This document shows positions 8,046-16,315 of a stretch of 64,000 nt of DNA, in pieces (position 1 is the first letter of the stretch; each line of letters starts with the position of its first letter). The notes under the pieces are model-generated. The model made no database searches, was not told the origin of the DNA, and saw only the letters and a program-made list of their open reading frames with translations. Source of the stretch: Saccharopolyspora ipomoeae (lineage in GTDB: Bacteria; Actinomycetota; Actinomycetes; Mycobacteriales; Pseudonocardiaceae); assembly GCF_029952525.1 (NCBI RefSeq), contig NZ_JASAOF010000002.1, positions 310,001 to 374,000 on the forward strand, given 5' to 3'. The position numbers were made by a program, and so were the translations under genes.

Positions 8046-8318
8046 CTACCCGCGGAGCGTGCAGGCTTCCTGGGCAAGTCCCACGGTCCAAATTCCCTCA
8101 GCCTGCATCAGTCGCAGGCACTCCTCGTTCCCTCCTGGGCCCACCGGCTGATTGCACGCATCCCAAACGGTCGGATTCGCCTTGCCGGTAACGGCGATCC
8201 GGTCGTAGCACTGCTGAGGTGTGGCTTGCGCGGGCAAGGCAGTGATCACTGACAGAACAGCCGCAGCAATGGCGGCAACCGATCCGATGGCAAAGACACG
8301 CCGCACGGATTCCAACAC
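8046..8318 (-). CDS. Small secreted four-cysteine protein, unknown function
   Basis: About 90 aa from the GTG at 8318, which lies just after GAGAGGGAG; a TTG one codon later has better spacing. A signal peptide (VRRVFAIGSVAAIAAAVLSVITALPAQA) is followed by a short mature domain with four cysteines (QQCYD, DACNQ, EECLR, EACTL), again suitable for two disulfides. The sequence GKANPTVWDAC resembles small secreted proteins found in mycobacteria and relatives, but I cannot name a family. It is 73 bp upstream of the other secreted four-Cys gene, same strand, probably co-transcribed. Confidence 0.5.
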   Translation of the reverse strand: MLESVRRVFAIGSVAAIAAAVLSVITALPAQATPQQCYDRIAVTGKANPTVWDACNQPVGPGGNEECLRLMQAEGIWTVGLAQEACTLRG

Positions 8319-8424
8319 GAACTCCCTCTCGTCGATCTTGAGCGATTGCGTTCGCAAGACTAGAAGCGCGCTATCACCGAAGATCGAGGAATTCGTTCAC
8401 TTCACCCGGTGTCGCAGTCGAGGG

Positions 8425-9210
8425 TTAGAGGGGTAGTTCGAAAGTGCTGATCGTTGTTTGGAGCGGGAAGAGAAGTTCTTGCCACAGGCCCGTGACGAGG
8501 CTCAACCCGAGAAGCACCAGCAACGCTCCCCCGGTGCGTTGCACCGTGCGGCCGTGACGCCGTAGCCACCCGGCGGTGCGGATGCCCCACTGTGCGCCGA
8601 GTGCCATGAGCACGAACGGGATGCCGAGCCCCACGCAGTAAGCACCGATGAGCACAGCGCCCCGGATGCCAGACGCGACGCTCGGATCCGTGGCGACAGC
8701 AAGCGAGATCACGCCTGCGAGGGTGGGGCTCAGGCAGGGCGTCCATCCGAGTCCGAAGACTCCGCCCAGCAGTGGTGCGGCGATCAGTCCGCGACTTCGT
8801 GGCAGGCGGTGCAGGCGGACGTCGCGTTGCAACGGCGGGACGAGGCCGAGGAACACCAGACCCATCAGCACGGTGATGACCCCGCCCAGTCGCTGCAGCC
8901 AGGCGCTGTTGGTGCCGATCGCGTCGGTCAGGCCCAGGACGGCGAGTGTTGCTGCGATGAACACGATGCTGAACCCTGCGACGAACAGAGCCGCCGCACC
9001 CGCGATCCGCCAGCGACCACGTTGCTTGGTTTCGGCTTCGGCAGGGGTCACTGCGGGGGAATCAGCACCCACTAGACCCGCGAGATAGGCGACGTAGCCC
9101 GGTACGAGCGGGAACACACACGGCGATGCGAAGCTCAGTGCCCCTGCTGCGCACGACACGAGTGCGGCGAACACCACCGGGCCGGAAATGACGATGTCCG
9201 TCGGATTCAC
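8425..9210 (-). CDS. CcdA-like cytochrome c biogenesis / thiol-reductant membrane protein
   Basis: 261 aa, six or more membrane helices. The DsbD/CcdA signature is present: SFASPCVFPLVPGY (about 28-41) near the N-terminus and GLGWTPCLSPTLAG (about 160-173) mid-way, giving the pair of membrane cysteines that carry electrons from cytoplasmic thioredoxin to extracytoplasmic thiols. Such proteins support cytochrome c maturation or disulfide reduction outside the cell. The GTG at 9210 is preceded by TATGCT on the minus strand six bases away and has no Shine-Dalgarno, so it may be leaderless. No ResB/ResC/CcsX genes adjoin; the next genes downstream encode two disulfide-type secreted proteins. Confidence 0.85.
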   Translation of the reverse strand: MNPTDIVISGPVVFAALVSCAAGALSFASPCVFPLVPGYVAYLAGLVGADSPAVTPAEAETKQRGRWRIAGAAALFVAGFSIVFIAATLAVLGLTDAIGTNSAWLQRLGGVITVLMGLVFLGLVPPLQRDVRLHRLPRSRGLIAAPLLGGVFGLGWTPCLSPTLAGVISLAVATDPSVASGIRGAVLIGAYCVGLGIPFVLMALGAQWGIRTAGWLRRHGRTVQRTGGALLVLLGLSLVTGLWQELLFPLQTTISTFELPL

Positions 9211-9264
9211 CGGGCCAGCATAGGAAGTGCACCGGCCCCCGGACTCTTCGGGTTTGGGTGGGTC

Positions 9265-9306
9265 GCCTTGGTCGCGTGGGGTTGGTGTTTCCGGCGCGAC
9301 CAAGGC
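9265..9306. terminator. Hairpin downstream of the glutathione peroxidase gene
   Basis: 12-bp perfect inverted repeat GCCTTGGTCGCG (9265-9276) / CGCGACCAAGGC (9295-9306), 18-nt loop, nine bases past the stop codon of the minus-strand gene. Confidence 0.7.
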
Positions 9307-9314
9307 GGTCGGTG

Positions 9315-9848
9315 TCAGAGGTGCTGTTGGAGGTCTTTTTTGATGTCTTCGGGGGTGGTGGGGGGTTCGTAGCGCGCGAGGACCTCGCCTTGGTCGTCGA
9401 GGAGGAACTTGGTGAAGTTCCAGACGATGTCGCCGGGTTCGGTGGCCGGGGTGACGGCGCTGATCTTGTCGTAGAACTCGCCGTGGTGGGGTCCCCAGTC
9501 GCCGGGGGCTTCGGCGCGCAGGTGCGCGAACAGGGGTGCGGCCTCGGGGCCGTTGACGTCGATCTTGCCGAGGACGGGGAAGGTGACGTCGTAGGTGAGG
9601 CGGCAGAACTCCTGGATCTGCTCGTCGGTGCCGGGTTCCTGGCCGAGGAACTGGTTGCAGGGGAATCCGACGATGCGCAGGCCCTTGTCGGCGAACTCGC
9701 GGTGGAGGGCTTCCAGGCCCTCGTACTGCGCGGTCAGTCCGCACTTGCTGGCGACGTTGACGACGAGGGTCAGCGTTCCTGCGTAGTGGCGCAGCGGGAC
9801 GCTGGTGCCTTCGGCGGTGGTGACGTCGATGTCGTAGGCGCTGGTCAC
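9315..9848 (-). CDS. Glutathione peroxidase-family thiol peroxidase
   Basis: 177 aa, the standard length of bacterial GPx proteins, which reduce hydroperoxides; in actinobacteria thioredoxin or mycothiol rather than glutathione is the likely reductant. The three family blocks are intact: NVASKCGLT with the peroxidatic Cys (about 36), FPCNQF (Gln of the catalytic tetrad plus a second Cys, about 70), and WNFTKFLLD (Trp/Asn, about 137). No signal peptide. GTG 9848 follows GGGAGAG with good spacing. The gamma-carbonic anhydrase gene upstream ends 19 bp away on the same strand, so the pair may be co-transcribed and terminated at 9265-9306. Confidence 0.9.
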   Translation of the reverse strand: MTSAYDIDVTTAEGTSVPLRHYAGTLTLVVNVASKCGLTAQYEGLEALHREFADKGLRIVGFPCNQFLGQEPGTDEQIQEFCRLTYDVTFPVLGKIDVNGPEAAPLFAHLRAEAPGDWGPHHGEFYDKISAVTPATEPGDIVWNFTKFLLDDQGEVLARYEPPTTPEDIKKDLQQHL

Positions 9849-9867
9849 TCTGCTCTCCCGGGGTGTG

Positions 9868-10389
9868 TCAGAGGGCTTTGCGGTGCTTGGCGGCGAGGGT
9901 GAGGTACTGCTCGACGGAGAGCTTGAGGGCGGCTTGTTCGTCGTCGGTGAGTTCACGGCGGACCTTGCCGGGGGTGCCGGCGACCAGGGAGCCGGGCGGG
10001 ATCTGGGTGCCTTCCAGGACCACGGCTCCGGCGGCCACGAGTGATCCGGCGCCGATGCGGGCGCCGTTGAGCACGACCGAGCCCATGCCGATGAGGCTGC
10101 CGGTTTCGACGGTGCAGCCGTGCAGGACGGCTCGGTGGCCGACGGTGACCTCGGGGTGGATGTCGGCGGGGAATCCGGGGTCGGCGTGGATGACGGTGCC
10201 GTCCTGGATGTTGGTGGCCTCGCCGATGGTGATGGTCTCCTGGTCGGCGCGCAGGACGGCGCCGTACCAGATGCTGGCGCGGGCGGCGATGCTCAGCTGC
10301 CCGATGAGGCTGGTGCCGGGGGCGATGAAGGCCTCGGGGTCGATGTGGGGTGTGGCGCCGTCGACGGTGAGGGTCAGCGGGTCGTTCAC
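9868..10389 (-). CDS. Gamma-carbonic anhydrase-family (left-handed beta-helix) protein
   Basis: 173 aa of hexapeptide repeats (I-x-x-x-x-x pattern, as in SLIGMGSVVLNGARIGAGS). Zinc-type histidines are present in the expected places (VIHADP; VGHRAVLHGCT), so the protein is a gamma-carbonic anhydrase/YrdA-like trimer; whether it hydrates CO2 or is a CoA-linked enzyme cannot be told from sequence. Its GTG overlaps the stop codon of the GntR gene (GTGA, 10386-10389), implying translational coupling and therefore a link to the catabolic cassette controlled by that regulator. Confidence 0.88.
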   Translation of the reverse strand: MNDPLTLTVDGATPHIDPEAFIAPGTSLIGQLSIAARASIWYGAVLRADQETITIGEATNIQDGTVIHADPGFPADIHPEVTVGHRAVLHGCTVETGSLIGMGSVVLNGARIGAGSLVAAGAVVLEGTQIPPGSLVAGTPGKVRRELTDDEQAALKLSVEQYLTLAAKHRKAL

Positions 10390-11174
10390 GGGGTTTCCTT
10401 CCTGGTCTTGCCCGACTGGGTCGTGCCCAACTCGGTCGTGCGCTGCTGGGTCGTGCGCTGCTGGGCCAGCCAGGCCAGCGCGACGTCGGTGTGTCCGTCG
10501 ACGGTGTCCTCGATGCCGTCGAGGAAGCTGCGGTCGCCGTGGGTGGCCAGGGCGTCGAGGACGGCGTGGGGGTCGCCGGTGTCGATGATCTCGAGCAGGT
10601 GGGTGTGGCGGGCGACGTCGCCGTCGAGGCTCTCGTGCTCTTCGCGGGCGCGGCGGTTGAGGGCCATCGACAGCATCAGCTGCAGTTGCAGGGAGCGGTA
10701 GGCCTCTTCGAGGCGGGCGTGGCCGGACAGGCCGACGATCGAGACGTGGAACTCGAAGGACCGCTCCAGGTAGGCGGGGCGGTCGCCGTCCGCGGCGGCT
10801 TGGCTCATGGCGTGCAGGGCCTGGTGGCAGCGCCGGCGGCGGGCGGGGTCGGTGACCGGGACGCCGAGGCGGATGGCCAGGCGTTCGAACTCGGCGCGCA
10901 GGGTGCAGATCTCGTAGATGTCGTGCAGCGTCAGCGGGGTGACGATGACGCCTTTGCGGGGCACCTGGCGGACGAGTCCTTCGCGTTCGAGCACGCGCAG
11001 CGCTTCGCGCAGGGGTGGCCGGGAGATGCCGAGTTCGCCGGTGAGGCGGTTTTCGACGATGCGCTGACCGCAGAGCAGGTCGCCGCCGACGATCATGCGC
11101 CGCAGGGTGGCCGCGGCGAGTTCGACGAGGCTGGGTGGCCCGGTGATGTGCGGGGCGCTGCTGGTGGTGTCCAC
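10386..11174 (-). CDS. GntR-family (FadR/FCD type) transcriptional regulator
   Basis: 262 aa. An N-terminal winged helix (about 20-80; LRRMIVGGDLLCGQRI, ISRPPLREALRVLEREGLV, then the wing RKGVIVTP) is followed by an all-helical FCD ligand domain with the usual metal-binding Asp/His pattern (DIYEICTLRAEFE, FEFHVSIVGLSGH, HLLEIIDTGD). It is transcribed divergently from the CoA-transferase operon, the classic arrangement for a local regulator of that cassette, and likely senses its carboxylate substrate or a CoA product. A TTGTCTACAG site (minus strand, 11274-11283) close to the GntR consensus lies in the intergenic region. Confidence 0.9.
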   Translation of the reverse strand: MDTTSSAPHITGPPSLVELAAATLRRMIVGGDLLCGQRIVENRLTGELGISRPPLREALRVLEREGLVRQVPRKGVIVTPLTLHDIYEICTLRAEFERLAIRLGVPVTDPARRRRCHQALHAMSQAAADGDRPAYLERSFEFHVSIVGLSGHARLEEAYRSLQLQLMLSMALNRRAREEHESLDGDVARHTHLLEIIDTGDPHAVLDALATHGDRSFLDGIEDTVDGHTDVALAWLAQQRTTQQRTTELGTTQSGKTRKETP

Positions 11175-11273
11175 GTCTTCTCCTTCGCGCTGGGCGCGAT
11201 CTCTCCGGCCGCGATCCTATTGCCTCGGGTGGAGCAACCTGCGTGGCCGAGCTTGTCAGCCATGATCTGACTG

Positions 11274-11283
11274 CTGTAGACAA
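11274..11283. promoter_or_regulatory. Candidate GntR operator between divergent genes
   Basis: CTGTAGACAA, on the other strand TTGTCTACAG, matches the FCD-type GntR core TNGTNNACNA at all but the last position. It lies in the 187-bp gap between the GntR gene (11174) and the CoA-transferase gene (11362), and CTGAC/GTCAG arms flank it. Confidence 0.45.
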
Positions 11284-11361
11284 AAGTCAGGTGATGCCGA
11301 TCACGGTCATCGCCCATCGCCCCAAACGGCGGATCGCCCGAGACGGTGGGAGGCGTGGCAG

Positions 11362-12579
11362 GTGGGAACCCGTTCAGAGACCGCCCGATCAGAAACGGCC
11401 CCGCTGGCCGGTGTGCGCGTGGTGGAGATCGGCGCGTTCATGGCAGCCCCGTACGCGGCGATGCAGCTGGCCGACCTGGGTGCCGACGTGGTGAAGGTGG
11501 AGAACCCCTCCGGTGGCGACCCGGTGCGCCAGACCGGCCCGTTCCTGGGCGAGCACTCCTCCCCCTTCGTGCGGCTCAACCGCAACAAGCGTTCGCTGGC
11601 CGTGGACCTCAAGACCGAGCAGGGCAAGGAGGTCCTGGCCTCGCTGCTGGACACGGCGGACGTGCTCATCGAGAACCTGCGGCCGGGGGCGTTGCGCGCC
11701 TTGGGTTTCGGGCCCGATCAGATCGCCGAGCGGTTCCCGCGGCTGGTGTACGTGGCGGTGTCGGGGTGGGGTCAGGACGGTCCCCTGGCCGCCCAGCCGG
11801 GGCTGGACATCATGGCCCAGGCGCGGGCCGGGCTGATGAGCATCACCGGTGAGCCGGGGGGTGCTCCGGTGAAGGTCGGGGTGCCGGTGTGCGATCTGGT
11901 GTGCGGGCTCTACGCGGCGATGAGCGCGATGGCCGGGTTGCGGGCGCGGGAGGCCACCGGGCGGGGGCAGTGCGCGGACGTGTCGTTGTTCGAGGCGGGT
12001 GCCTCGTTGGCGGTGTGGGAGGCCGGGACGTTCTTCGCCACCGGCGAGTCCGGTGCCAAGCACGGGTCGGCGCACCAGAACAGCGCCCCGTACCAGGCGA
12101 TTCGCAGCAAGGACGGGTGGGTGACGGTCGGGGCGACCACGACCAAGACGTGGCCGGCGTTCTGCCGGGCGCTGGGGCTGGAGTCGTTGCTCGACGATGC
12201 CCGTTACGGCTCGTCCTACGACCGCTACCACCACCGCGCCGAGCTCATCGCCTCGATCGAGGAGACCACGAGCGGGTGGGAGACCGATCGGATCGTGGAG
12301 GTGCTGGTGGCGGCGGGGGTGCCGTGCGCGCCGATCGCCGAGACCGCTCAGGTGTTCACCGATGCCCACCTGAGCGAGCGGGAGTTCTTCTGGGACGCCC
12401 CGCACTCGGAGCTGGGGGCGGTGCGTCAGATCGGGTCGCCGATGCGGCTGTCGCAGACCCCGGCCCGGCGGGATGCGGCGGGCCCGGTGCTCGGTGAGCA
12501 CACCGGGCAGGTCCTGGCCGAGCTCGGCCTTGGCGAGGAGGAGGTCGCCGCGCTGGTGGCGGCGGGAGTGTGCCGGTGA
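11362..12579 (+). CDS. CaiB/BaiF (class III) CoA-transferase
   Basis: 405 aa, full family length. Class III CoA-transferases move CoA from a donor thioester to a carboxylic acid. Family features: N-terminal Rossmann-like GVRVVEIG.FMAAPYAAMQLADLGADVVKVE, the NKRSLAVDLKT segment, and the catalytic Asp in QPGLDIMAQA (about residue 154). GTG 11362 follows GGGAGG at 11348-11353. First gene of the putative operon with tctCBA and an enoyl-CoA hydratase: imported carboxylate would be activated here. The substrate cannot be named from sequence; dicarboxylates such as mesaconate/itaconate-like or short-chain acids are all plausible. Confidence 0.92.
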   Translation: MGTRSETARSETAPLAGVRVVEIGAFMAAPYAAMQLADLGADVVKVENPSGGDPVRQTGPFLGEHSSPFVRLNRNKRSLAVDLKTEQGKEVLASLLDTADVLIENLRPGALRALGFGPDQIAERFPRLVYVAVSGWGQDGPLAAQPGLDIMAQARAGLMSITGEPGGAPVKVGVPVCDLVCGLYAAMSAMAGLRAREATGRGQCADVSLFEAGASLAVWEAGTFFATGESGAKHGSAHQNSAPYQAIRSKDGWVTVGATTTKTWPAFCRALGLESLLDDARYGSSYDRYHHRAELIASIEETTSGWETDRIVEVLVAAGVPCAPIAETAQVFTDAHLSEREFFWDAPHSELGAVRQIGSPMRLSQTPARRDAAGPVLGEHTGQVLAELGLGEEEVAALVAAGVCR

Positions 12580-12614
12580 GGTGAGTTCTCGCGACGCGAG
12601 CTCGAGGAGGAGCG

Positions 12615-13574
12615 ATGCGTGCGTTGACGGTGATCGTGGCGGCGGTGCTGGTGGCCTCCGGGTGTTCGGCCGGTTCCGCTTCGCAGGACGCGGCCGGGGC
12701 CGATCGGCCCGTGGGTCCGGTGACGATGGTGGTGCCCTTCGCCGCCGGCGGCGGCAGCGACATCGCCGGGCGGGCGGTGGCCGACGGGCTGGCGGCCACG
12801 AGTCCGGGGTTGAGCCTCAGCGTCGACAACCGCGAAGGCGGGCAGGGCGCGGTCGGCTACTCCTACCTCGTGGGCAAGGCGGGTTCCCCGAACTACCTGC
12901 TGGCCACCGAAACGTCGCTGCTGTCGCTGCCCGCGTCGGTCGAGGTGGCGTTCTCGCACCGCTCGTTCACGCCGATCATGAAGGTCGGTGAGGACTTCAC
13001 GCTGCTGGTGGCCCGCCCCGATTCGCCGCTGTCGAGCTGTGCCGAGGCGGTGGCCCAGGCGCGCCAGCGGCGGGTGCTGGCGGCGATCTCCGGGGCGATG
13101 GGTCCGGATGCGGTGGTGTTCTCCCAGATCCGCGCCACCACCGGCGCCGACATCGACACCGTGCCCTACGAGGGCGGTGGGGAGTCGATGGCCGCGGTGC
13201 TGGGCGGGCAGGTCGAACTCGCCTCGCTCAACCCCAGCGAGGTCATCGGGCAGCTGCGGGCCGGGCAGCTCAAGGCGTTGTGCGTGTTCGCCGACCAGCG
13301 CTACCCCTACCCCCAGCTCGCCGGGATTCCGACGTCGGTGGAGCAGGGCGTGCCGGTGGTCTTCGCGCAGTTCCGCGGGATCATCGCCCCCGGCGGGCTC
13401 AACCCGGCGGCGCGGGAGTTCTGGATCGGCGCGGCGCGCCGCTTCGCCGACTCGCAGGCCTACCGCGACTACGTGGCCTCGGAGTTCCTGCAAGCCCGTC
13501 CGGCCTTCGGTGCCGATTTCGCCGCCTACCTCGCCCGCGCGCAGCAGGAGATCTCCGGGGTGGTGGCGCGATGA
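12615..13574 (+). CDS. tctC: Tripartite tricarboxylate transporter substrate-binding lipoprotein (TctC/Bug family)
   Basis: 319 aa. A lipoprotein signal with lipobox LVASGC (Cys at about 17) is followed by a Bug-type periplasmic-binding fold; the family loop with PFAAGGGSDIAGR (about 40-52), which grips carboxylate groups, is clear. In this Gram-positive it would be tethered to the outer face of the membrane. RBS GAGGAG precedes the ATG. The stop codon overlaps the tctB start (ATGA). Bug proteins bind di- and tricarboxylates or aromatic acids; the ligand here is unknown. Confidence 0.9.
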   Translation: MRALTVIVAAVLVASGCSAGSASQDAAGADRPVGPVTMVVPFAAGGGSDIAGRAVADGLAATSPGLSLSVDNREGGQGAVGYSYLVGKAGSPNYLLATETSLLSLPASVEVAFSHRSFTPIMKVGEDFTLLVARPDSPLSSCAEAVAQARQRRVLAAISGAMGPDAVVFSQIRATTGADIDTVPYEGGGESMAAVLGGQVELASLNPSEVIGQLRAGQLKALCVFADQRYPYPQLAGIPTSVEQGVPVVFAQFRGIIAPGGLNPAAREFWIGAARRFADSQAYRDYVASEFLQARPAFGADFAAYLARAQQEISGVVAR

Positions 13575-14038
13575 GCGCGCAGCGGTGGTTGTGGACGTCG
13601 CTGGTGGTGCTGGGTGCGGCCGTGGCGGTCTCGGCGCCGGTCTACGGGGTTTTCGGGGAGCAGGGCCGCATCGGGCCGGGGTTCATGCCGCTGGCCGCCG
13701 GGCTGGTGCTGGCGGTGCTGGCGGCCACCCAGCTGCGGCACCCGGCCGCCGAGGCCGAGCCGGAGCAGGCGGGCGTCGATGACGCGGGGCGGACTCCGGC
13801 GCGGCGGGCCTGGATCCTGCGGCGCGTGCTGGTGCTGCTGGTCGCCGCGGTGGCCCTGGTGCCGGTGGTGGGTCTGGTGTGGGCGTTCGCCGGGCTGGTG
13901 CTGGTGATCTCGACGTGGCTGGAGGGCCGGAACCTGCTGTCGTCGCTGGTGTTCTCGGCGGTGGCGGGTGCGGTGGTGTGGGTGATCTTCGGGGTGCTGC
14001 TGGCGGTGCCGCTGCCGACCGGGCTGATCGGGATCTAG
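13571..14038 (+). CDS. tctB: TctB small membrane subunit of tripartite tricarboxylate transporter
   Basis: 155 aa with four predicted membrane helices (WLWTSLVVLGAAVAVSAPVYGVF; FMPLAAGLVLAVLAATQL; VLVLLVAAVALVPVVGLVWAFAGLVLVIS; LVFSAVAGAVVWVIFGVLLAVPLP), as typical for the poorly conserved TctB subunit. Start ATG 13571 overlaps the tctC stop by 4 bp. A polar loop (about 58-80) separates helix 2 from helix 3. Assignment is mainly by topology and position between tctC and tctA. Confidence 0.88.
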   Translation: MSAQRWLWTSLVVLGAAVAVSAPVYGVFGEQGRIGPGFMPLAAGLVLAVLAATQLRHPAAEAEPEQAGVDDAGRTPARRAWILRRVLVLLVAAVALVPVVGLVWAFAGLVLVISTWLEGRNLLSSLVFSAVAGAVVWVIFGVLLAVPLPTGLIGI

Positions 14039-14058
14039 AGGAAGGGAGGTGGGCGAGG

Positions 14059-15552
14059 ATGTGGGACAACCTGTGGCTGGGGATCTCCACGGCGGTCACA
14101 CCGGTGAACCTGCTGTGGTGCCTGGCCGGGGTCGTGCTGGGCACCGTGATCGGCCTGCTGCCCGGCATGGGCTCGGCGACCGGGGTGGCGATCCTGATCC
14201 CGATGACGTTGACCGTCGAACCCGTCACCGCCCTGATCCTGCTCGCCGGCATCTACTACGGCGCCCAGTACGGCGGGACGATCACCTCGGTCCTGCTGTC
14301 CACCCCGGGTGAGGCCGCCAGCGTGGTGACCACGTTGGACGGGTATCAGATGGCGCGGCAGGGCCGGGCGGGTGCGGCGCTGGCGATCGCGGCGATCGGC
14401 TCGTTCACCGCGGCCCTGTTCTCCCTGGTCCTGCTGGCGGCGCTGGCGCCGCCGATCGCGCAGGTGGCGTTGCGGTTCGGGCCGCCGGAGAACCTCGCGG
14501 TGATGGTGCTGGCGCTGGTGACGATGGTGGTGCTCTCGACCGGTTCCACGGCGCGGGCCGCGGCGATGGCCGCTGTGGGGGTGCTGATCGCGTGCGTGGG
14601 CATCGACGCCGGAACCGGGCAGGCCCGCTACACCTTCGGCAGCATCAACCTGCTCTCGGGCATCCCCTACGTGGAGGTCGTCATCGGCTTGTTCGCCGTG
14701 GGCGAGGTGCTGCACCAGATCCGGGTGGGTGCGGTGCGCCCGATCCGCGCGAGCTTCCGCGATTTGGTCATCCGGCGCGAGGACGTGCGGGATTCGGCGG
14801 GGGCGATCGGGCGCGGCAGCCTCGTCGGGTTCGCGCTGGGAACCCTGCCCGGCGCCGGATCGACCCTGGCCTCGTTCCTGGCCTACGGGTTGGAGAAGCG
14901 CGTCTCGCGCAACCGCGAGCAGTTCGGGCACGGCGCCATCCAGGGCGTGGCCGCACCCGAGAGCGCCAACAACGCCGCCGCCAACGCCAACTTCATCCCC
15001 ACCCTGACGCTGGGCATCCCCGGCGGCGCCACCACCGCCGTCCTGCTCGGTGCGCTGACCGTCTACGGGATCCAGCCGGGGCCGTTGCTGTTCACCGAGC
15101 AACCCGACCTGGTGTGGGGCTTGCTGGTGTCGTTCTTCATCGGCAACGTCATCCTGCTGGTGCTCAACCTGCCGCTCGCGCCGGTGTTCGCGCAGCTGCT
15201 GCGGGTGCCCTACGGGCTGCTGTACCCGCTGATCCTGATGACCAGCTTCGTCGGCGCCTTCGCCATCGACAACAACGTGTTCTCGGTGGTGCTGGTCGCG
15301 GTGTTCGGCCTCGTCGGCTACGGCATGAAGCGCCTCGACCTGCCGATGGCGCCGCTGGTGGTGGGCGTGGTCATCGGGGGTCTGCTGGAGAAGGCGCTGG
15401 TGCAGTCCTCGGCGATCTTCGACGGCGACATGGCGCTGCTGGCCACCCGCCCGATCGCTGTGGTGATCCTGCTGATCGCCGCGGCCGCGCTCATCACTCC
15501 CCTGCTGGCCCGCCGCCGGGCGGGAAGGAAGGAACACGCCGATGTCCGATGA
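14059..15552 (+). CDS. tctA: TctA large membrane subunit of tripartite tricarboxylate transporter
   Basis: 497 aa, about 11-12 membrane helices. The TctA hallmark GLLPGMGSATGVAILIP (about 33-49) and the second half repeat LGTLPGAGSTLASFLAYG are present, as is PESANNAAANANFIPTLTLGIPGG. It carries the carboxylate across the membrane using an ion gradient, with TctB and the TctC binding protein. ATG 14059 is backed by GGGAGG at 14043-14049; there is a long in-frame opening upstream but it overlaps tctB. The 3' end overlaps the hydratase gene by 11 bp. Confidence 0.93.
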   Translation: MWDNLWLGISTAVTPVNLLWCLAGVVLGTVIGLLPGMGSATGVAILIPMTLTVEPVTALILLAGIYYGAQYGGTITSVLLSTPGEAASVVTTLDGYQMARQGRAGAALAIAAIGSFTAALFSLVLLAALAPPIAQVALRFGPPENLAVMVLALVTMVVLSTGSTARAAAMAAVGVLIACVGIDAGTGQARYTFGSINLLSGIPYVEVVIGLFAVGEVLHQIRVGAVRPIRASFRDLVIRREDVRDSAGAIGRGSLVGFALGTLPGAGSTLASFLAYGLEKRVSRNREQFGHGAIQGVAAPESANNAAANANFIPTLTLGIPGGATTAVLLGALTVYGIQPGPLLFTEQPDLVWGLLVSFFIGNVILLVLNLPLAPVFAQLLRVPYGLLYPLILMTSFVGAFAIDNNVFSVVLVAVFGLVGYGMKRLDLPMAPLVVGVVIGGLLEKALVQSSAIFDGDMALLATRPIAVVILLIAAAALITPLLARRRAGRKEHADVR

Positions 15553-16315
15553 ACTGCTGGTCGACGCCGACGGCCCCGTGCTGCGGGTGACGTTCAACCG
15601 CCCCGCCCAGCGCAACGCCATGAGCTGGACCATGTACGACGGGCTGGTCGCCGCGATCGACCGCGCCGAGGCCGACCCCGGTATCCGGGTGGTGGTGCTG
15701 CGCGGGGCCGGCACCGAGGCGTTCGTGGCCGGCACCGACATCGCCCAGTTCACCGAGTTCACCAGCGGCGAGGACGGTGTGGCCTACGAACGGCGGATGG
15801 AAGCGGTCTTCGGGCGTCTGGAAGCGTGCACCGTGCCCACGGTGGCGGCGATCTCCGGCTACTGCGTCGGTGCGGGCCTGGCCATCGCCGCGGCCTGCGA
15901 CCTGCGGGTGGCCACCACCACGGCCCGCTTCGGCGTGCCGGTGGCCCGCACCCTGGGCAACTGCCTGGCGATGAACACCGCCTCGATGCTGGTGTTCCAC
16001 CTCGGTCCTTCCCGCGCCAAGGACGTCCTGCTGCGCGCCCGGATGCTCACCGCCGAGCAGGGCCACGACGCGGGATTCGTCCACGAGCTCTGCGGTCTCG
16101 ACGAGCTCGACGCGGTGGTGGCCTCGGTGACCGACCGGCTGGTGGCCCACGCGCCGCTGACGATGTGGGCGAGCAAGGAGGCCATCCGCCGCCTGCGCCT
16201 GGCCGGCATGCCCGACGGGGACGACCTGGTGCGCACCGTGTTCGGCAGCGACGACTTCCACCGCGGTGTGCGGGCGTTCATCTCCAAGACCCCGCACACC
16301 TGGACCGGCTCCTAA
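15542..16315 (+). CDS. Enoyl-CoA hydratase/isomerase family (crotonase) protein
   Basis: 257 aa crotonase fold. Oxyanion-hole residues come from RNAMSW (about 20-25) and AGTDIAQF (about 64-71); the second block ISGYCVGAGLAIAAACDLRVA (about 104-124) is typical. At the two usual catalytic Glu positions this protein has Cys (GYCVGAG) and Ala/Arg rather than Glu (VARTLGNCLAMN), so it may not be a classical hydratase; an isomerase, hydrolase or decarboxylase-type crotonase is possible. Last gene of the CoA-transferase/TTT operon; it overlaps tctA at the 5' end and the convergent ABC-F gene by 4 bp at the 3' end. Confidence 0.87.
   Translation: MSDELLVDADGPVLRVTFNRPAQRNAMSWTMYDGLVAAIDRAEADPGIRVVVLRGAGTEAFVAGTDIAQFTEFTSGEDGVAYERRMEAVFGRLEACTVPTVAAISGYCVGAGLAIAAACDLRVATTTARFGVPVARTLGNCLAMNTASMLVFHLGPSRAKDVLLRARMLTAEQGHDAGFVHELCGLDELDAVVASVTDRLVAHAPLTMWASKEAIRRLRLAGMPDGDDLVRTVFGSDDFHRGVRAFISKTPHTWTGS

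Noticed and set aside
12630..13574. TctC gene as a generic solute-binding protein of an ABC system
   Set aside because: Adjacent tctB and tctA with overlaps and the Bug-type PFAAGGGSD loop make a tripartite tricarboxylate system.
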